A program made the translations under genes and the position numbers. Of a DNA stretch of 64,000 nt, positions 1-8,675 are shown one piece after another. The notes below the pieces were generated by a model that made no database searches, was not told the origin of the DNA, and saw only the letters and a list, made by a program, of their open reading frames with translations. The first letter of the stretch is position 1. Every line of letters begins with the position of its first letter. Origin of the DNA: FLUQ01 sp031551515 (GTDB lineage: Bacteria; Desulfobacterota; Desulfovibrionia; Desulfovibrionales; Desulfovibrionaceae); assembly GCA_031551515.1 (NCBI GenBank), contig JAVBNL010000001.1, positions 62,001 to 126,000 on the forward strand. The letters are read 5' to 3'.

Positions 1-1735
1 CCTGAGCGATGCGAGAAACGTCAACAGTTTCCGTACCGTCAAGCTGACGGGCGATCAGGGAGTACCGGTTGCGGTTGATGATCAGCTCGCCGATCAGGTT
101 CATCAGGTGGTCCAGTTTTTCGTGATCCACGCGAATAGTGGACGAAGCCTTGCTGGCGTGATCGTCGCCGCCCGCTTTGGCCGCAGAGGCGGCAGCCGGT
201 TTTGGCGCCGGCGCGGCAGGCGCGGCCTGTGCGGTCTGCGGAGCGGGCTCCGCTTTGGGAGCGGCAATTGCCGCCTCCGGCTTGCTCTGGACCGGGGCGG
301 AAGCGACAGTTTCAGGCACAGCAGGCGCGGCCGCAGTCACAGCCTGTGCGGCGGGCGCGTTCGAAGCCGCGGGGGCTTCCGCTTCCAGCTTCGCAATGGC
401 GCTGTCAAACATCTCACCCAAAATGGCGCATTCTTGTTCCAGCAAGTCGACCATCAACGAAAAATCCAAACCGGATTTGCGCGCCTGATCAACCAGCCCT
501 GCCGTACGCTGGGCATAGACCTTCAGCTCTTCAAGCCCCATATAGCCGGAACAATTTTGCAAACTGACAAGGCTGCGGAACAGAGCATCGACAAAGTCGC
601 TGCTGGATGCATCTTCGTGCAGTGATTTCAGCGCAACCGCAATGTTGCTGCGCTGCTGCCCGACGGTGTCTTTGAAAATAACCAGGTCATCGCCGGTTGG
701 TTGTCCGGCGGAGCCGGATTCTGCCGCGCCTTCCGCCGTCGAACAGGCGCCCTCTTCCACGCGTAGCCCGGCGGGCAGTTCGATCGCACCCCCGGCAACC
801 GCTTGGCGCAGCTTTTCCAGCAATTCGTTCGCATCAAAAGGAGATACTTTCGCCGTGGCCGTATCGATCCGGTTGATGAGCGCGTCCAGAACGTCGACGA
901 CAAAAAGCAAAAGGTCCACCAGTTCGCGCGAAACACTCTTTTCACCGTGCCGCACGGAGTTGAGCAGCGTTTCGCCCTCATGGGTAACGCTGTTCAACTC
1001 ATGATAGCCGATAATGCCCGAGTTGCCTTTCAGGTTATGGAAATAGCGGAACAGATCGTTGACCATATCCCCCTGGTCGGGGTGTTTCTCCAGCTCCAAC
1101 AATCCGGAACTGATGCTGGAAGTGTTTTCGCGCGCTTCTTCGATAAAATCTTTCAGATGCCCTTCGCCGAACGCGTTCAGGGCATAGGGGTCCACAGCGC
1201 CGCGCGACGCTATCCAGCCTTCGGAATTCACGGCCCCGGCCGGAGAGAGAGACTCTTTGGGCGCGGCAGGCGCAGGCGCGGCCTGCGGAGCGGGTTCCGT
1301 CTTGGGAGCGGGAGCTGCAGGCGCGGCAGGGGGGGCCAAACCGCTGGCAAGAAGCGCATCCAGCGTGACGATAATGGGCGCGGTATCCACATCGCCCTCG
1401 GTGCTGGTGCGTTCAAGGCTGTCTATCATCTGGCGCAAAGCGTCAGTAGAAGACAAAATGACATCCATAATCTCGGAATTGACGGACATGGTGCCCTTGC
1501 GCAATTCATCAAGGATATTTTCGGCCTTGTGCGCAAGACCGTTCATCTTGTTCAACCCCAAAAAGCCGGAAGCGCCCTTGAGCGAATGCATGGGGCGGAA
1601 TATCTCATTGAGCAGCCCCAGATTGTCTGGAGCTTTTTCCAGCTCAAGCAAGTTTGGCTCAATGGTTTCCAAGTGCTCTTTCGCTTCGATGATGAAATCC
1701 GAAAATATTTCCGGATCCATAAAATCCTGGCTCAT
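1..1735 (-). CDS. cheA: CheA chemotaxis histidine kinase (C-terminus beyond window)
   Basis: This is the histidine autokinase of a chemotaxis array. The start is ATG at 1735 and 578 codons are visible before the window edge. Residues 1-110 form an HPt domain with the phospho-accepting His50 in HSLKGASG. A second HPt carries HNLKGN with His near residue 233. A third HPt-like stretch near residues 380-400 reads LFRSLVSLQNCSGYMG, so the His, Lys and Gly of the motif are replaced. An Ala/Pro-rich linker follows, then the start of the dimerisation helices (DHLMNLIGELIINRNRY). The kinase ATPase and CheW-like domains should lie left of the window. It is the last visible gene of the che operon, 34 bp after the CheY-like gene. 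Confidence 0.93.
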   Translation of the reverse strand, partial: MSQDFMDPEIFSDFIIEAKEHLETIEPNLLELEKAPDNLGLLNEIFRPMHSLKGASGFLGLNKMNGLAHKAENILDELRKGTMSVNSEIMDVILSSTDALRQMIDSLERTSTEGDVDTAPIIVTLDALLASGLAPPAAPAAPAPKTEPAPQAAPAPAAPKESLSPAGAVNSEGWIASRGAVDPYALNAFGEGHLKDFIEEARENTSSISSGLLELEKHPDQGDMVNDLFRYFHNLKGNSGIIGYHELNSVTHEGETLLNSVRHGEKSVSRELVDLLLFVVDVLDALINRIDTATAKVSPFDANELLEKLRQAVAGGAIELPAGLRVEEGACSTAEGAAESGSAGQPTGDDLVIFKDTVGQQRSNIAVALKSLHEDASSSDFVDALFRSLVSLQNCSGYMGLEELKVYAQRTAGLVDQARKSGLDFSLMVDLLEQECAILGEMFDSAIAKLEAEAPAASNAPAAQAVTAAAPAVPETVASAPVQSKPEAAIAAPKAEPAPQTAQAAPAAPAPKPAAASAAKAGGDDHASKASSTIRVDHEKLDHLMNLIGELIINRNRYSLIARQLDGTETVDVSRIAQ

Positions 1736-1769
1736 AACCCCACCTTGTTCCTCTGTTGGGCGACGCCCC

Positions 1770-2138
1770 TCAACCCAACAGCATTTTTACGTTTTTGACC
1801 ATAACCTCGGGCTGCGCCGGTTTTACCATATACAAGTTGGCGCCAAGGCTGATGCCCTGTTGAATGTCTTTTTCCTGCCCTTCGGTTGAAAGCACCACAA
1901 TGGGCACATCTCTGTACGCCGCTTGTTCGCGGACCGTTTTGATAAAAGTAAACCCGTCCATGCGCGGCATGTTCACATCCGATATGATCAGATCTACCTT
2001 TTCGGCAGCATACAGTTTTTCTAAACCGTCCAGGCCGTCTTCCGCCGTGGTAACGGTGAACCCTTCTTTTTTCATTATAAACGCCACAAGATTGCGGACG
2101 GTTTTCGAGTCATCGACAATCAAAATATGCTTGCTCAC
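1770..2138 (-). CDS. CheY-like single-domain response regulator
   Basis: This 122-residue protein consists only of a receiver domain. The acidic pocket is Asp9-Asp10, the predicted phosphorylation site is Asp54, and the conserved Ser84 and Lys106 are present. Start is GTG at 2138, preceded by AGGAG. It lies between cheW and cheA, so it is probably phosphorylated by that CheA. It could either signal to the flagellar motor or act as a phosphate sink or adaptation regulator; sequence alone does not decide. Assignment to the receiver family is certain, and the specific CheY role is inferred. Confidence 0.92.
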   Translation of the reverse strand: MSKHILIVDDSKTVRNLVAFIMKKEGFTVTTAEDGLDGLEKLYAAEKVDLIISDVNMPRMDGFTFIKTVREQAAYRDVPIVVLSTEGQEKDIQQGISLGANLYMVKPAQPEVMVKNVKMLLG

Positions 2139-2160
2139 GGGATGCTCCTCTACGGTAAAA

Positions 2161-2853
2161 CTATCTGCGGATCACCTTCTCTATGATTCTGTCCACAGAG
2201 ACGATGCTTATAATGTTCTCACGCAATTTCAGCAGGCCCGAAACCAAATCGACGCTGGCGCCGAGTCTTGCTTCAACCGCCCAGTCGATGTCCGATTGCG
2301 ACACGCGATACATGGTGTGTACCCGCTCGATCATCAAACCCACTTGCAGCCCTTTGCGGCGACAAACGATGATAAATTGGTCTTCAGTCTGCGCGGCGCC
2401 GATCTCAAGCATCTCGCGCAGCCGGATAAGCGGCGTCACCTTGCCACGCAGGTTGATGACGCCCGCAACGAAAGCGGGGGCCGCGGGCAACCTGGACGGC
2501 GGTGAAGAGCGTATGACCTCTTGCACCGCGAGCGTCGGCACGACAAACTCCTGATCGCCCAAGAAGAACCCGACCAGTAATAAATCGGTCTCTCGGCGCA
2601 GCACCTGCTCCAGGTCTTCTTCCACAGGCTGTTCCGGCGCGGCGTCCACCACGACAGCAGGCGGCGCGGCGAGAGAAGGCTGTTCAGAAGGAAGTGCGAT
2701 ACCCAATGACTGCAGCGTCTTGGCAGTATCGACACCCATGTACTTTTCCATGAATGCCTTTTCCGCTTCCGAAAACTCGCCGGGATTCGTATCCTGCGGC
2801 AGGTCGACAGAAAAATTCTGCTCTTGAAAATACTGTTCGGGTGACTTCTTCAT
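2161..2853 (-). CDS. cheW: CheW-like coupling protein with N-terminal extension
   Basis: CheW couples CheA to chemoreceptors. The CheW fold occupies about residues 88-228 (from LLLVGFFLGDQEFVVPTLAV to the end, with GVINLRGKVTPLIRLREML). The first ~85 residues are an extra acidic, Pro/Ala-containing segment not usual in short CheW proteins of about 160 residues. The gene overlaps the upstream parA-like gene by 4 bp (ATGA), which suggests translational coupling. The extension could bind the ParA-like ATPase, as such linkers do in array-positioning systems, but this is inference. Confidence 0.92.
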   Translation of the reverse strand: MKKSPEQYFQEQNFSVDLPQDTNPGEFSEAEKAFMEKYMGVDTAKTLQSLGIALPSEQPSLAAPPAVVVDAAPEQPVEEDLEQVLRRETDLLLVGFFLGDQEFVVPTLAVQEVIRSSPPSRLPAAPAFVAGVINLRGKVTPLIRLREMLEIGAAQTEDQFIIVCRRKGLQVGLMIERVHTMYRVSQSDIDWAVEARLGASVDLVSGLLKLRENIISIVSVDRIIEKVIRR

Positions 2854-3644
2854 AGCGAGAGAATCTCCGCCGCCAACTCTTCGTATTCTTTGGCGCCTCT
2901 GGTTTCAGGGTCTATCTCGTAAATAACCCTACCCATGGCGCTCGCTTCCCGAAACCGCGTATCAATGCCGATAATGGTATGAAACATGCGGTTGCCCATT
3001 TTCATGCCCAACAAATCAAGCACCCGGTGGCATGCTTTGGCCCTGCGGTCGTACATGGTCGCAAGAGCGCGATAGCATATGGGTTTGGGCAGCACTTTGT
3101 TCAAAATTTTTATGGTATCAAAGAGCAATTTCAACCCGTGCAAGGCCAGAAAATCCGTTTGAATCGGTATCACCAGCATGTCGCAGGCAACCAGCGCGTT
3201 TACCAGCAAGATGCCCACATGCGGAGGACAATCGATGACGATAAAGTCATATTCCGCGCGCACCAGCGCCAATGCCTGCTGCAATATGGCGCCCTTGCCT
3301 TTGCGGCCGCGCAGGTCCGTTTCCAGTTCAGACAAACGGATGCTGGCCGGAACCACATCAAAAAGCTTCCCTTCATGCTCAAAGCGTATCTTTTGCCACA
3401 CCTCGGGCCAGGCGCCCTCGTCCGTGGTAAAAATATCGTTGATGCTGCCGGCCTGCTCATCGGGATAGAACCGCAAATGCACGGAAGCGCAGGCATGAGG
3501 ATCAAGGTCGAGAATCAGGACTTTTTGTCCTTTTCGCGACAAAGCCGCTGCCAGCGTGACCGAGGTGGTCGTTTTGCCCACCCCGCCTTTCTGGTTGGCG
3601 ACGGCGATAATTCGCCCTTTTCTGACCCTGGAAGAATCTTCCAT
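2850..3644 (-). CDS. ParA/Soj-like ATPase of chemotaxis operon (ParC-like)
   Basis: This is a 264-residue MinD/ParA ATPase with the deviant Walker A motif (QKGGVGKTTT, about residues 18-27), Walker A-prime DLDPHACAS and Walker B FIVIDCPPH. There is no adjacent parB or centromere-like site, and it sits between cheR and cheW. ParA-like proteins in che operons (ParC of Vibrio, PpfA of Rhodobacter) position chemotaxis arrays and promote their segregation. By context this is the likely role. It starts 3 bp after cheR and overlaps cheW by 4 bp. Confidence 0.88.
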   Translation of the reverse strand: MEDSSRVRKGRIIAVANQKGGVGKTTTSVTLAAALSRKGQKVLILDLDPHACASVHLRFYPDEQAGSINDIFTTDEGAWPEVWQKIRFEHEGKLFDVVPASIRLSELETDLRGRKGKGAILQQALALVRAEYDFIVIDCPPHVGILLVNALVACDMLVIPIQTDFLALHGLKLLFDTIKILNKVLPKPICYRALATMYDRRAKACHRVLDLLGMKMGNRMFHTIIGIDTRFREASAMGRVIYEIDPETRGAKEYEELAAEILSL

Positions 3645-3646
3645 AA

Positions 3647-4525
3647 TTACGCCTGCTTACGATACACAATCGTGCCGGTATTGTGCTCCGGCTTGAACGT
3701 ACGGGAAATGCTGTGCAGCGACTCCGAGTGGCCGATAAACATGCATCCGCCCGGCAGCAGGTTATCATAAAATGACTCAATAACCTGCTTCTTCATCTCT
3801 TCGTCAAAATAAATGATAACATTACGGCAAAAAATAATATGCGAGCGATCGTTGCGCTTGAGCATCATGCGGTCGCTCAAGTTGATGGTGGAAAAGCTTA
3901 TAAGATTTTTCAGCTTGGGCTGTATCTCATAGACCATATCCTTTTTGATGAAATATTTATCCACTATCTCTTTAGGCGTGGTACGCAAAGCATATTCGTT
4001 ATACAACCCTTTGCGCGCCGCGGCCAAAACCGCTTCAGACAGGTCATTGGCCGTAATTTTGATATCCCAACGGACCAGGTCCGTTTTCAGCACTTCGCTC
4101 AAAATGATCGCCAGCGTATACGGCTCTTCCCCCGTGGAACAACCCGCCGACCAGATGCGCAATTTGCGGATGCCGCTTTTCTGGATGGCTTCCAGGGTTT
4201 CCGGCAGGATTTTATTTTGAAAAACCTGCAACTGCGGCGGGTTGCGGTAAAAGCTCGTTTCATTCGTGGTAATAACCTCGAAAAGCTTGGTCAGCTCCAC
4301 CTTCCTGGCGACGTCAAAACGCAGGTAGTAATAATATTCGCCGAAGCTCTTGAGATTCAAATCTTTTATTCTGTTGCTGAGCCTGTTTTCAACCAGATAC
4401 TTCCGGTTTTCGGCGATGAATATTCCGCTTTGCTGATAGATGAAGTCGCGCAACTGCACGAACTCTTCATCCGTGACCTTCAGGTCTTTTTGCAGCGAAA
4501 GCGATTTATTGAACAACGTCGACAT
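3647..4525 (-). CDS. cheR: CheR chemoreceptor glutamate methyltransferase
   Basis: CheR transfers methyl groups from S-adenosylmethionine to glutamates on chemoreceptors. The protein has 292 residues. An N-terminal all-helical CheR_N part (about 15-75) is followed by the SAM-binding domain with RIWSAGCSTGEEPYTLAI and later HIIFCRNVIIYFDEEMKKQVIE and GGCMFIGHSESL. The length is typical for the family. It lies between the HEAT-repeat gene (gap 3 bp) and the ParA-like gene, and together with cheB provides the adaptation enzymes. A GGGGGC ribosome site precedes the ATG at 4525. Confidence 0.95.
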   Translation of the reverse strand: MSTLFNKSLSLQKDLKVTDEEFVQLRDFIYQQSGIFIAENRKYLVENRLSNRIKDLNLKSFGEYYYYLRFDVARKVELTKLFEVITTNETSFYRNPPQLQVFQNKILPETLEAIQKSGIRKLRIWSAGCSTGEEPYTLAIILSEVLKTDLVRWDIKITANDLSEAVLAAARKGLYNEYALRTTPKEIVDKYFIKKDMVYEIQPKLKNLISFSTINLSDRMMLKRNDRSHIIFCRNVIIYFDEEMKKQVIESFYDNLLPGGCMFIGHSESLHSISRTFKPEHNTGTIVYRKQA

Positions 4526-4528
4526 GCG

Positions 4529-6451
4529 CTATGCCCCCTTCCCGGCGCGGATTTTTTCAACTGCTTCTTCCGCCGCCTGCTGTATATCCGGGTTTTCATG
4601 GTCTATCAGCCCGAACAATGCGCGAAAAGCAAGCTCTCCCCCTGCCTGCCCCAGCGCTTCAACAGTCTTGATCACGATCAACGGGTTGGAATCGCCGAGC
4701 ATTTCGATCAGGCGCGGAACGGCCGGTTCAATCCCTCTGCGTCCCAGGCTTTCAATGCACCGTGCCTTCACCCAGGTATCGGGGTCATCAAGCCCCCGCA
4801 GCAGGCAGGTATCCAGGCGCGCCGCGTCGCAATTGCCCAAAATGCTGATAACGACAAGGCGCACTTCGCTATCCGGGTCAGAAGCCATTTTTTCGATGCG
4901 ATCCTGGTATGCGGCGGGGATCGGGCAATGACGGCCGAGTGCCTCTAACGCGACACGGCGCACGTCGGGTTCCGGATCCTCCAGGGCGCGCATGATGATC
5001 TGCTCATACGCTTTGACGTCAATGGCGCCCAGAGCGTGCACCGCCATCATACGACGCAGGGGCGCCTCTTCGCCTGCCATGCTTAAAAAATGCCCGATGG
5101 TCACGGGATCGTGCAGCGCGATGCAGGCGTCAAGAGCCGCTTCTTTCACATCGTCATAGGGATGGTCCAAAAGCGCGGTCACATGCTGGCTGATTTCGGA
5201 AGGCTCCCCTTTACGGCCAAGGAACAAGAGCGCGGCTTTCAGCACATTGCCGTCATTATGCCGCTCAAGCACGTCCACAAAGAAGTCTTGGTCTTCAGGC
5301 TGGCATTGCGTGGCCAGCGAAATGATGATGGAACGCTGCAAGTCGCGGGGTTTATTCCAGAATATTTCTTTGAACAGCTCCACCCCGCCGCAGCAAGGCG
5401 CGCGGGAAAAAACCTCCACCGCGATCTGTTGGGCGTATTCGCTGCCTTCGCGGGCCATATCCGCCACGTCGCCGTTGAACCCGATAGCGGCCAGCGCATC
5501 GATCATTGCCACAACCCGTTCATGCTCCCGGTCGGGGTCAAGAGTCAGAACCAGATCGAAAATCGCTTTTGAGGCTCCGGGCCCCTTGGTGGAAGCGAGG
5601 CCTTTGACCATCGCGTTTTGCACGTCCGTATCATCATCTTTGATGCCGGCCAGCATATACTCGTGCAGTTTTTCCCGCTCTTTCGCGCCGAGCAGGGAAA
5701 GCGACTTGCCGCCCAGAATTTTGATGATGGAGGCGACGATCTTGTTGCGCAGCGGCCCTGATGTGGCGTCAAGCCTGCGCATCAGCAAGGGCACGGCCTT
5801 TATGTTGCCCATCTCGCCAAGGGCGTCGATGATGATCGAGGCCACCAGGTCAGAACTGGAGTCAAGCGCCTTTAAGAGCGCGCCAACGGACGATTCCGCC
5901 CGTATTTTGATCAACGCCTCAATAACCGAAAACCGCACCCATTCGTCATCTTCCAGCGCTTTGTTCAAGCTGGGCGCCGCCTCGGGAAAGGCAAGATCGC
6001 CAAGGCTGACCGCGGCCTGATAGCGCACGTTCACCTCGGGGTCACGCAAAAGCGCCGTGCTGAGAGGCGCCACAGCGAGCACGCTGCCGGTAGAGCCCAA
6101 AATATCGGACGCGAAAATCCGGATGTCAGGATCGCTGTCGTGCAGCAATTGGCAGAGCGACTCCATATCCGTAGATCCTACTGCCCGCAAAAGGTCCATG
6201 GAAAGGTTGCGGACCGGGGCGTCGTCCGAACGAAGCAGGGGGATAACACCCTGCGCAACTTTGGGACCGCCTATTTTCCTCAAGGCCCTATCCGCCGCTT
6301 CCTGCACGCCGATATCAGCGTTCTGCAGATGGGTGACAAGAAGCGGAACAGCTTCTTCCAGGCGTTCCTTTCCAGCCAGGTATGCCCCTTCACGAATGGT
6401 TTCGCTGTCAGCGCCTTCAAGAAGGGCAATGATATTGGACTGTTCAGACAT
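4529..6451 (-). CDS. HEAT-repeat protein in chemotaxis operon
   Basis: This 640-residue protein is built almost entirely of about 31-residue HEAT-like helical repeats (for example LLHDSDPDIRIFASDILGSTG and LLRDPEVNVRYQAAVSLGDLA) from residue 25 to the C-terminus. There is no signal peptide, membrane segment or catalytic motif. HEAT solenoids are protein-interaction scaffolds. It is in the middle of the che operon between cheB and cheR, so it may bind a chemotaxis enzyme or array component. Its function is unknown. ATG at 6451 is preceded by GAGGAAGACAG. Confidence 0.85.
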   Translation of the reverse strand: MSEQSNIIALLEGADSETIREGAYLAGKERLEEAVPLLVTHLQNADIGVQEAADRALRKIGGPKVAQGVIPLLRSDDAPVRNLSMDLLRAVGSTDMESLCQLLHDSDPDIRIFASDILGSTGSVLAVAPLSTALLRDPEVNVRYQAAVSLGDLAFPEAAPSLNKALEDDEWVRFSVIEALIKIRAESSVGALLKALDSSSDLVASIIIDALGEMGNIKAVPLLMRRLDATSGPLRNKIVASIIKILGGKSLSLLGAKEREKLHEYMLAGIKDDDTDVQNAMVKGLASTKGPGASKAIFDLVLTLDPDREHERVVAMIDALAAIGFNGDVADMAREGSEYAQQIAVEVFSRAPCCGGVELFKEIFWNKPRDLQRSIIISLATQCQPEDQDFFVDVLERHNDGNVLKAALLFLGRKGEPSEISQHVTALLDHPYDDVKEAALDACIALHDPVTIGHFLSMAGEEAPLRRMMAVHALGAIDVKAYEQIIMRALEDPEPDVRRVALEALGRHCPIPAAYQDRIEKMASDPDSEVRLVVISILGNCDAARLDTCLLRGLDDPDTWVKARCIESLGRRGIEPAVPRLIEMLGDSNPLIVIKTVEALGQAGGELAFRALFGLIDHENPDIQQAAEEAVEKIRAGKGA

Positions 6452-6471
6452 CTGTCTTCCTCGCAGAAGGA

Positions 6472-7638
6472 TTATCGATACACACCGTTCATGATTGCAA
6501 GAGCCATATCGTCAATATCTACGATTTCATCAGCCAGGCCCGCATCGACAATTGCCTTGGGCATGCCGTACACCACGCAGGAAGCGTCGCTCTGGGCAAT
6601 GGCCCGGCCGCCCTTTTCTTTCAGAACTTTAATTCCCTCGAGACCATCGTTGCCCATGCCCGTCAATTGCAGGCCAAGGGCGCGTTTGCCCAGCGCATTG
6701 CCCACAGATTCATGCAACACGTTGGCGGAAGGTTTGTACAAGGCCTCTTTCGGGTCGTCGCTCACCGTCACGCTCATGCTGCCGAGCCCCATCGCAAGCC
6801 TGATATGTCGGCCGCCCGGGGCAATATAGGCGCAGCCCGGCTGCAGTTTTTCACCCGATTCCGCTTCTTTCACGCTGATCTCGCACACGCTGTCGAGTCT
6901 GCGCGCGAAAGGACCGGTGAAAGCCGCCGGCATGTGCTGCGCGATCAAAATGGGCACGGGAAAATCTTTGGGCAGAGCCGAAAGCACTTTTTGAACGGCC
7001 GGCGGGCCGCCGGTTGAAACGCCGATAGAGACAATGTCGCGAATGGGACGGCCGGTAGGTTTTTCCACCACCAGCGGCACGGTGCTGCCGCCAAGCGAAC
7101 TGGCAACGACGGTGGAAGGCCGGGTACCGAGCCCCACTCTGGCGGCAAACCCGGCAGACGGCCCGGAAGGGGCGGCCGGCGAAGCGCCCGCCACGGGTCT
7201 TGCCGTCGCCCCCGCAAGCGCGGAAGGCCGAAATATGGGAGGTCTGCGGCGCGCGACGGCTTTTACCTTGTCACGTATCTCCTGTTCCATATGCACGATA
7301 TCCAATGAAACTTTGGACGCGGGCTTGGAGATGAAGTCCATGGCCCCGGCTTCCAAAGCTTTCAGTGTGGTCTCGGCGCCCGCCGTCGTGATCGAGCTGA
7401 TCATGAGCACGGGCTTCGGCGATTTGGCCATGATTGCCCGCACGGCGGTAATACCGTCCATTTTGGGCATCTCGACATCCATGGTCACAATATCGGGGTT
7501 CAGCTTCGCGACCTGGTCAAGGGCTTCCATGCCGTTTGCTGCGGTTCCTATGACGGAAATTTCAGGATCTTTCGTCAGGATTATCTCTATGGCCTTACGC
7601 ATAAACGCCGAATCATCGACAATCAAAACACGTATCAC
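6472..7638 (-). CDS. cheB: CheB protein-glutamate methylesterase/glutamine deamidase
   Basis: CheB removes methyl groups from chemoreceptors and deamidates glutamines. The 388-residue protein has an N-terminal receiver domain with Asp8-Asp9 and phospho-acceptor Asp54 (TMDVEMPKMDG). A Pro/Ala/Ser-rich linker (about 130-200) leads to the methylesterase domain with Ser in GVSTGGPPAVQKV, His in IAQHMPAAFTGPFA and Asp in MGNDGLEGI. Start is GTG at 7638 behind GAGGGGG. It is the first gene of the visible minus-strand che operon. Confidence 0.96.
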   Translation of the reverse strand: MIRVLIVDDSAFMRKAIEIILTKDPEISVIGTAANGMEALDQVAKLNPDIVTMDVEMPKMDGITAVRAIMAKSPKPVLMISSITTAGAETTLKALEAGAMDFISKPASKVSLDIVHMEQEIRDKVKAVARRRPPIFRPSALAGATARPVAGASPAAPSGPSAGFAARVGLGTRPSTVVASSLGGSTVPLVVEKPTGRPIRDIVSIGVSTGGPPAVQKVLSALPKDFPVPILIAQHMPAAFTGPFARRLDSVCEISVKEAESGEKLQPGCAYIAPGGRHIRLAMGLGSMSVTVSDDPKEALYKPSANVLHESVGNALGKRALGLQLTGMGNDGLEGIKVLKEKGGRAIAQSDASCVVYGMPKAIVDAGLADEIVDIDDMALAIMNGVYR

Positions 7639-7929
7639 GACACCCCCTCAAGCTGCATAAAACTCAAAAATATCAAGGCCTTTATGCAAAAAAACGGCAA
7701 AAGCCGCGCAAACGAACCGCCAGAGCGCCATATTGTGCGCGAATGGTGCGGTTGCATATTTTTTTGAGTACCAATTAGCTCATATCAAAAGAAAAAACAA
7801 AGGAATAGTCTTTTCAGCGCCCACCAGGATTTTCTTTCCCACTTGCCAAGAGAGTCAAGTTCACGTATTGGATTGCCCTTGCCGCAAAATGGGCCGCCGC
7901 AAAGCGCGCGCGCCCTTTTACGCATACCC
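7639..7929. other. Intergenic region between che operon and tRNA-Pro
   Basis: This 291 bp stretch separates the minus-strand che operon from the plus-strand tRNA. It is locally AT-rich and must hold the promoters of both units. On the minus strand a weak TTGATA element lies about 140 bp upstream of cheB, without a convincing -10. No conserved protein was recognised in it. Confidence 0.4.
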
Positions 7930-8006
7930 CGGGATGTGGCTCAGTCTGGTAGAGCACTGCGTTCGGGACGCAGGGGCCGGAGGTTCAAATCCTCTCATCC
8001 CGACCA
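7930..8006 (+). tRNA. tRNA-Pro (anticodon CGG)
   Basis: This is a 77 nt cloverleaf. The acceptor stem CGGGATG pairs with CATCCCG. The anticodon stem CTGCG/CGCAG encloses the loop TTCGGGA, giving anticodon CGG for codon CCG. The T-arm contains GGTTCAAATCC, and the discriminator A is followed by an encoded CCA. Confidence 0.97.
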
Positions 8007-8015
8007 GAAAAAAAT

Positions 8016-8046
8016 GAAGGCGTGGTTACCCGCGCCTTCTCTTTTT
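8016..8046 (+). terminator. Rho-independent terminator after tRNA-Pro
   Basis: A 7 bp stem GAAGGCG/CGCCTTC with a 10 nt loop is followed by TCTTTTT. It starts 10 bp after the tRNA CCA end, so the tRNA appears to be a single-gene transcript. Confidence 0.85.
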
Positions 8047-8147
8047 GCCTGAAATTACAAATTTTTCCTCACCCAGCAAGCGGCTTTACATATATCCCAC
8101 ATGTTATATTATAATTTGAAGACGATAACCTGATGCAGAGGTTTCCC

Positions 8148-8675
8148 ATGAGCAAAGAACGGTACTCTTTTTCTTGGCAGCTCATCGGCGATATCGGCGC
8201 CAGAAAAAATTTGGGACCCATGACTCGCGTCGACGTATACCGACTGATGCAATTTACCATACGCGATGTGCTTGAACGCCGTTTCGATTCCGAAGTGGCC
8301 GACACCATATTTCGCGAATCCGGCCTGGTAGCCGGCCGTGAATTTTATAAACAATTCCTTTCCGACCAAAAGGAACTCCACGCGTTTACCGCAAAGCTGC
8401 AAAGCTTGCTGCGAGAGCTGGGGATCGGCATTTTGCGCATCGAAAAAGTGGATATGGAGCAAGGGCGCCTCATTCTTACTGTTGACGAAGATCTGGATTG
8501 CTCGGGCCTGCCGGAGCTGGATCATGAATTCTGCGCATATGACGAAGGTTTTATCTCCGGCATTCTGGGATCATTTCTCGGCCGCGAAGTGGACGTCAAA
8601 GAAATAGACTGCTGGTGCACAGGCGCCCGTACCTGCCGGTTTGAGGCAATAGTACGTGACAAATCAGACAGTTGA
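8148..8675 (+). CDS. V4R-domain protein (small-molecule or metal sensor)
   Basis: This 175-residue protein carries a V4R (4-vinyl-reductase-like) domain over most of its length, ending in the Cys-containing CWCTGARTCRFEAIV. V4R domains bind small hydrophobic ligands or metals and often sit in signalling proteins. ATG at 8148 is preferred over ATG at 8133 because AGAGG lies 8-9 nt upstream. The last 20 bp overlap the diguanylate cyclase gene, suggesting a sensor/output pair. The ligand cannot be predicted from sequence. Confidence 0.78.
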   Translation: MSKERYSFSWQLIGDIGARKNLGPMTRVDVYRLMQFTIRDVLERRFDSEVADTIFRESGLVAGREFYKQFLSDQKELHAFTAKLQSLLRELGIGILRIEKVDMEQGRLILTVDEDLDCSGLPELDHEFCAYDEGFISGILGSFLGREVDVKEIDCWCTGARTCRFEAIVRDKSDS

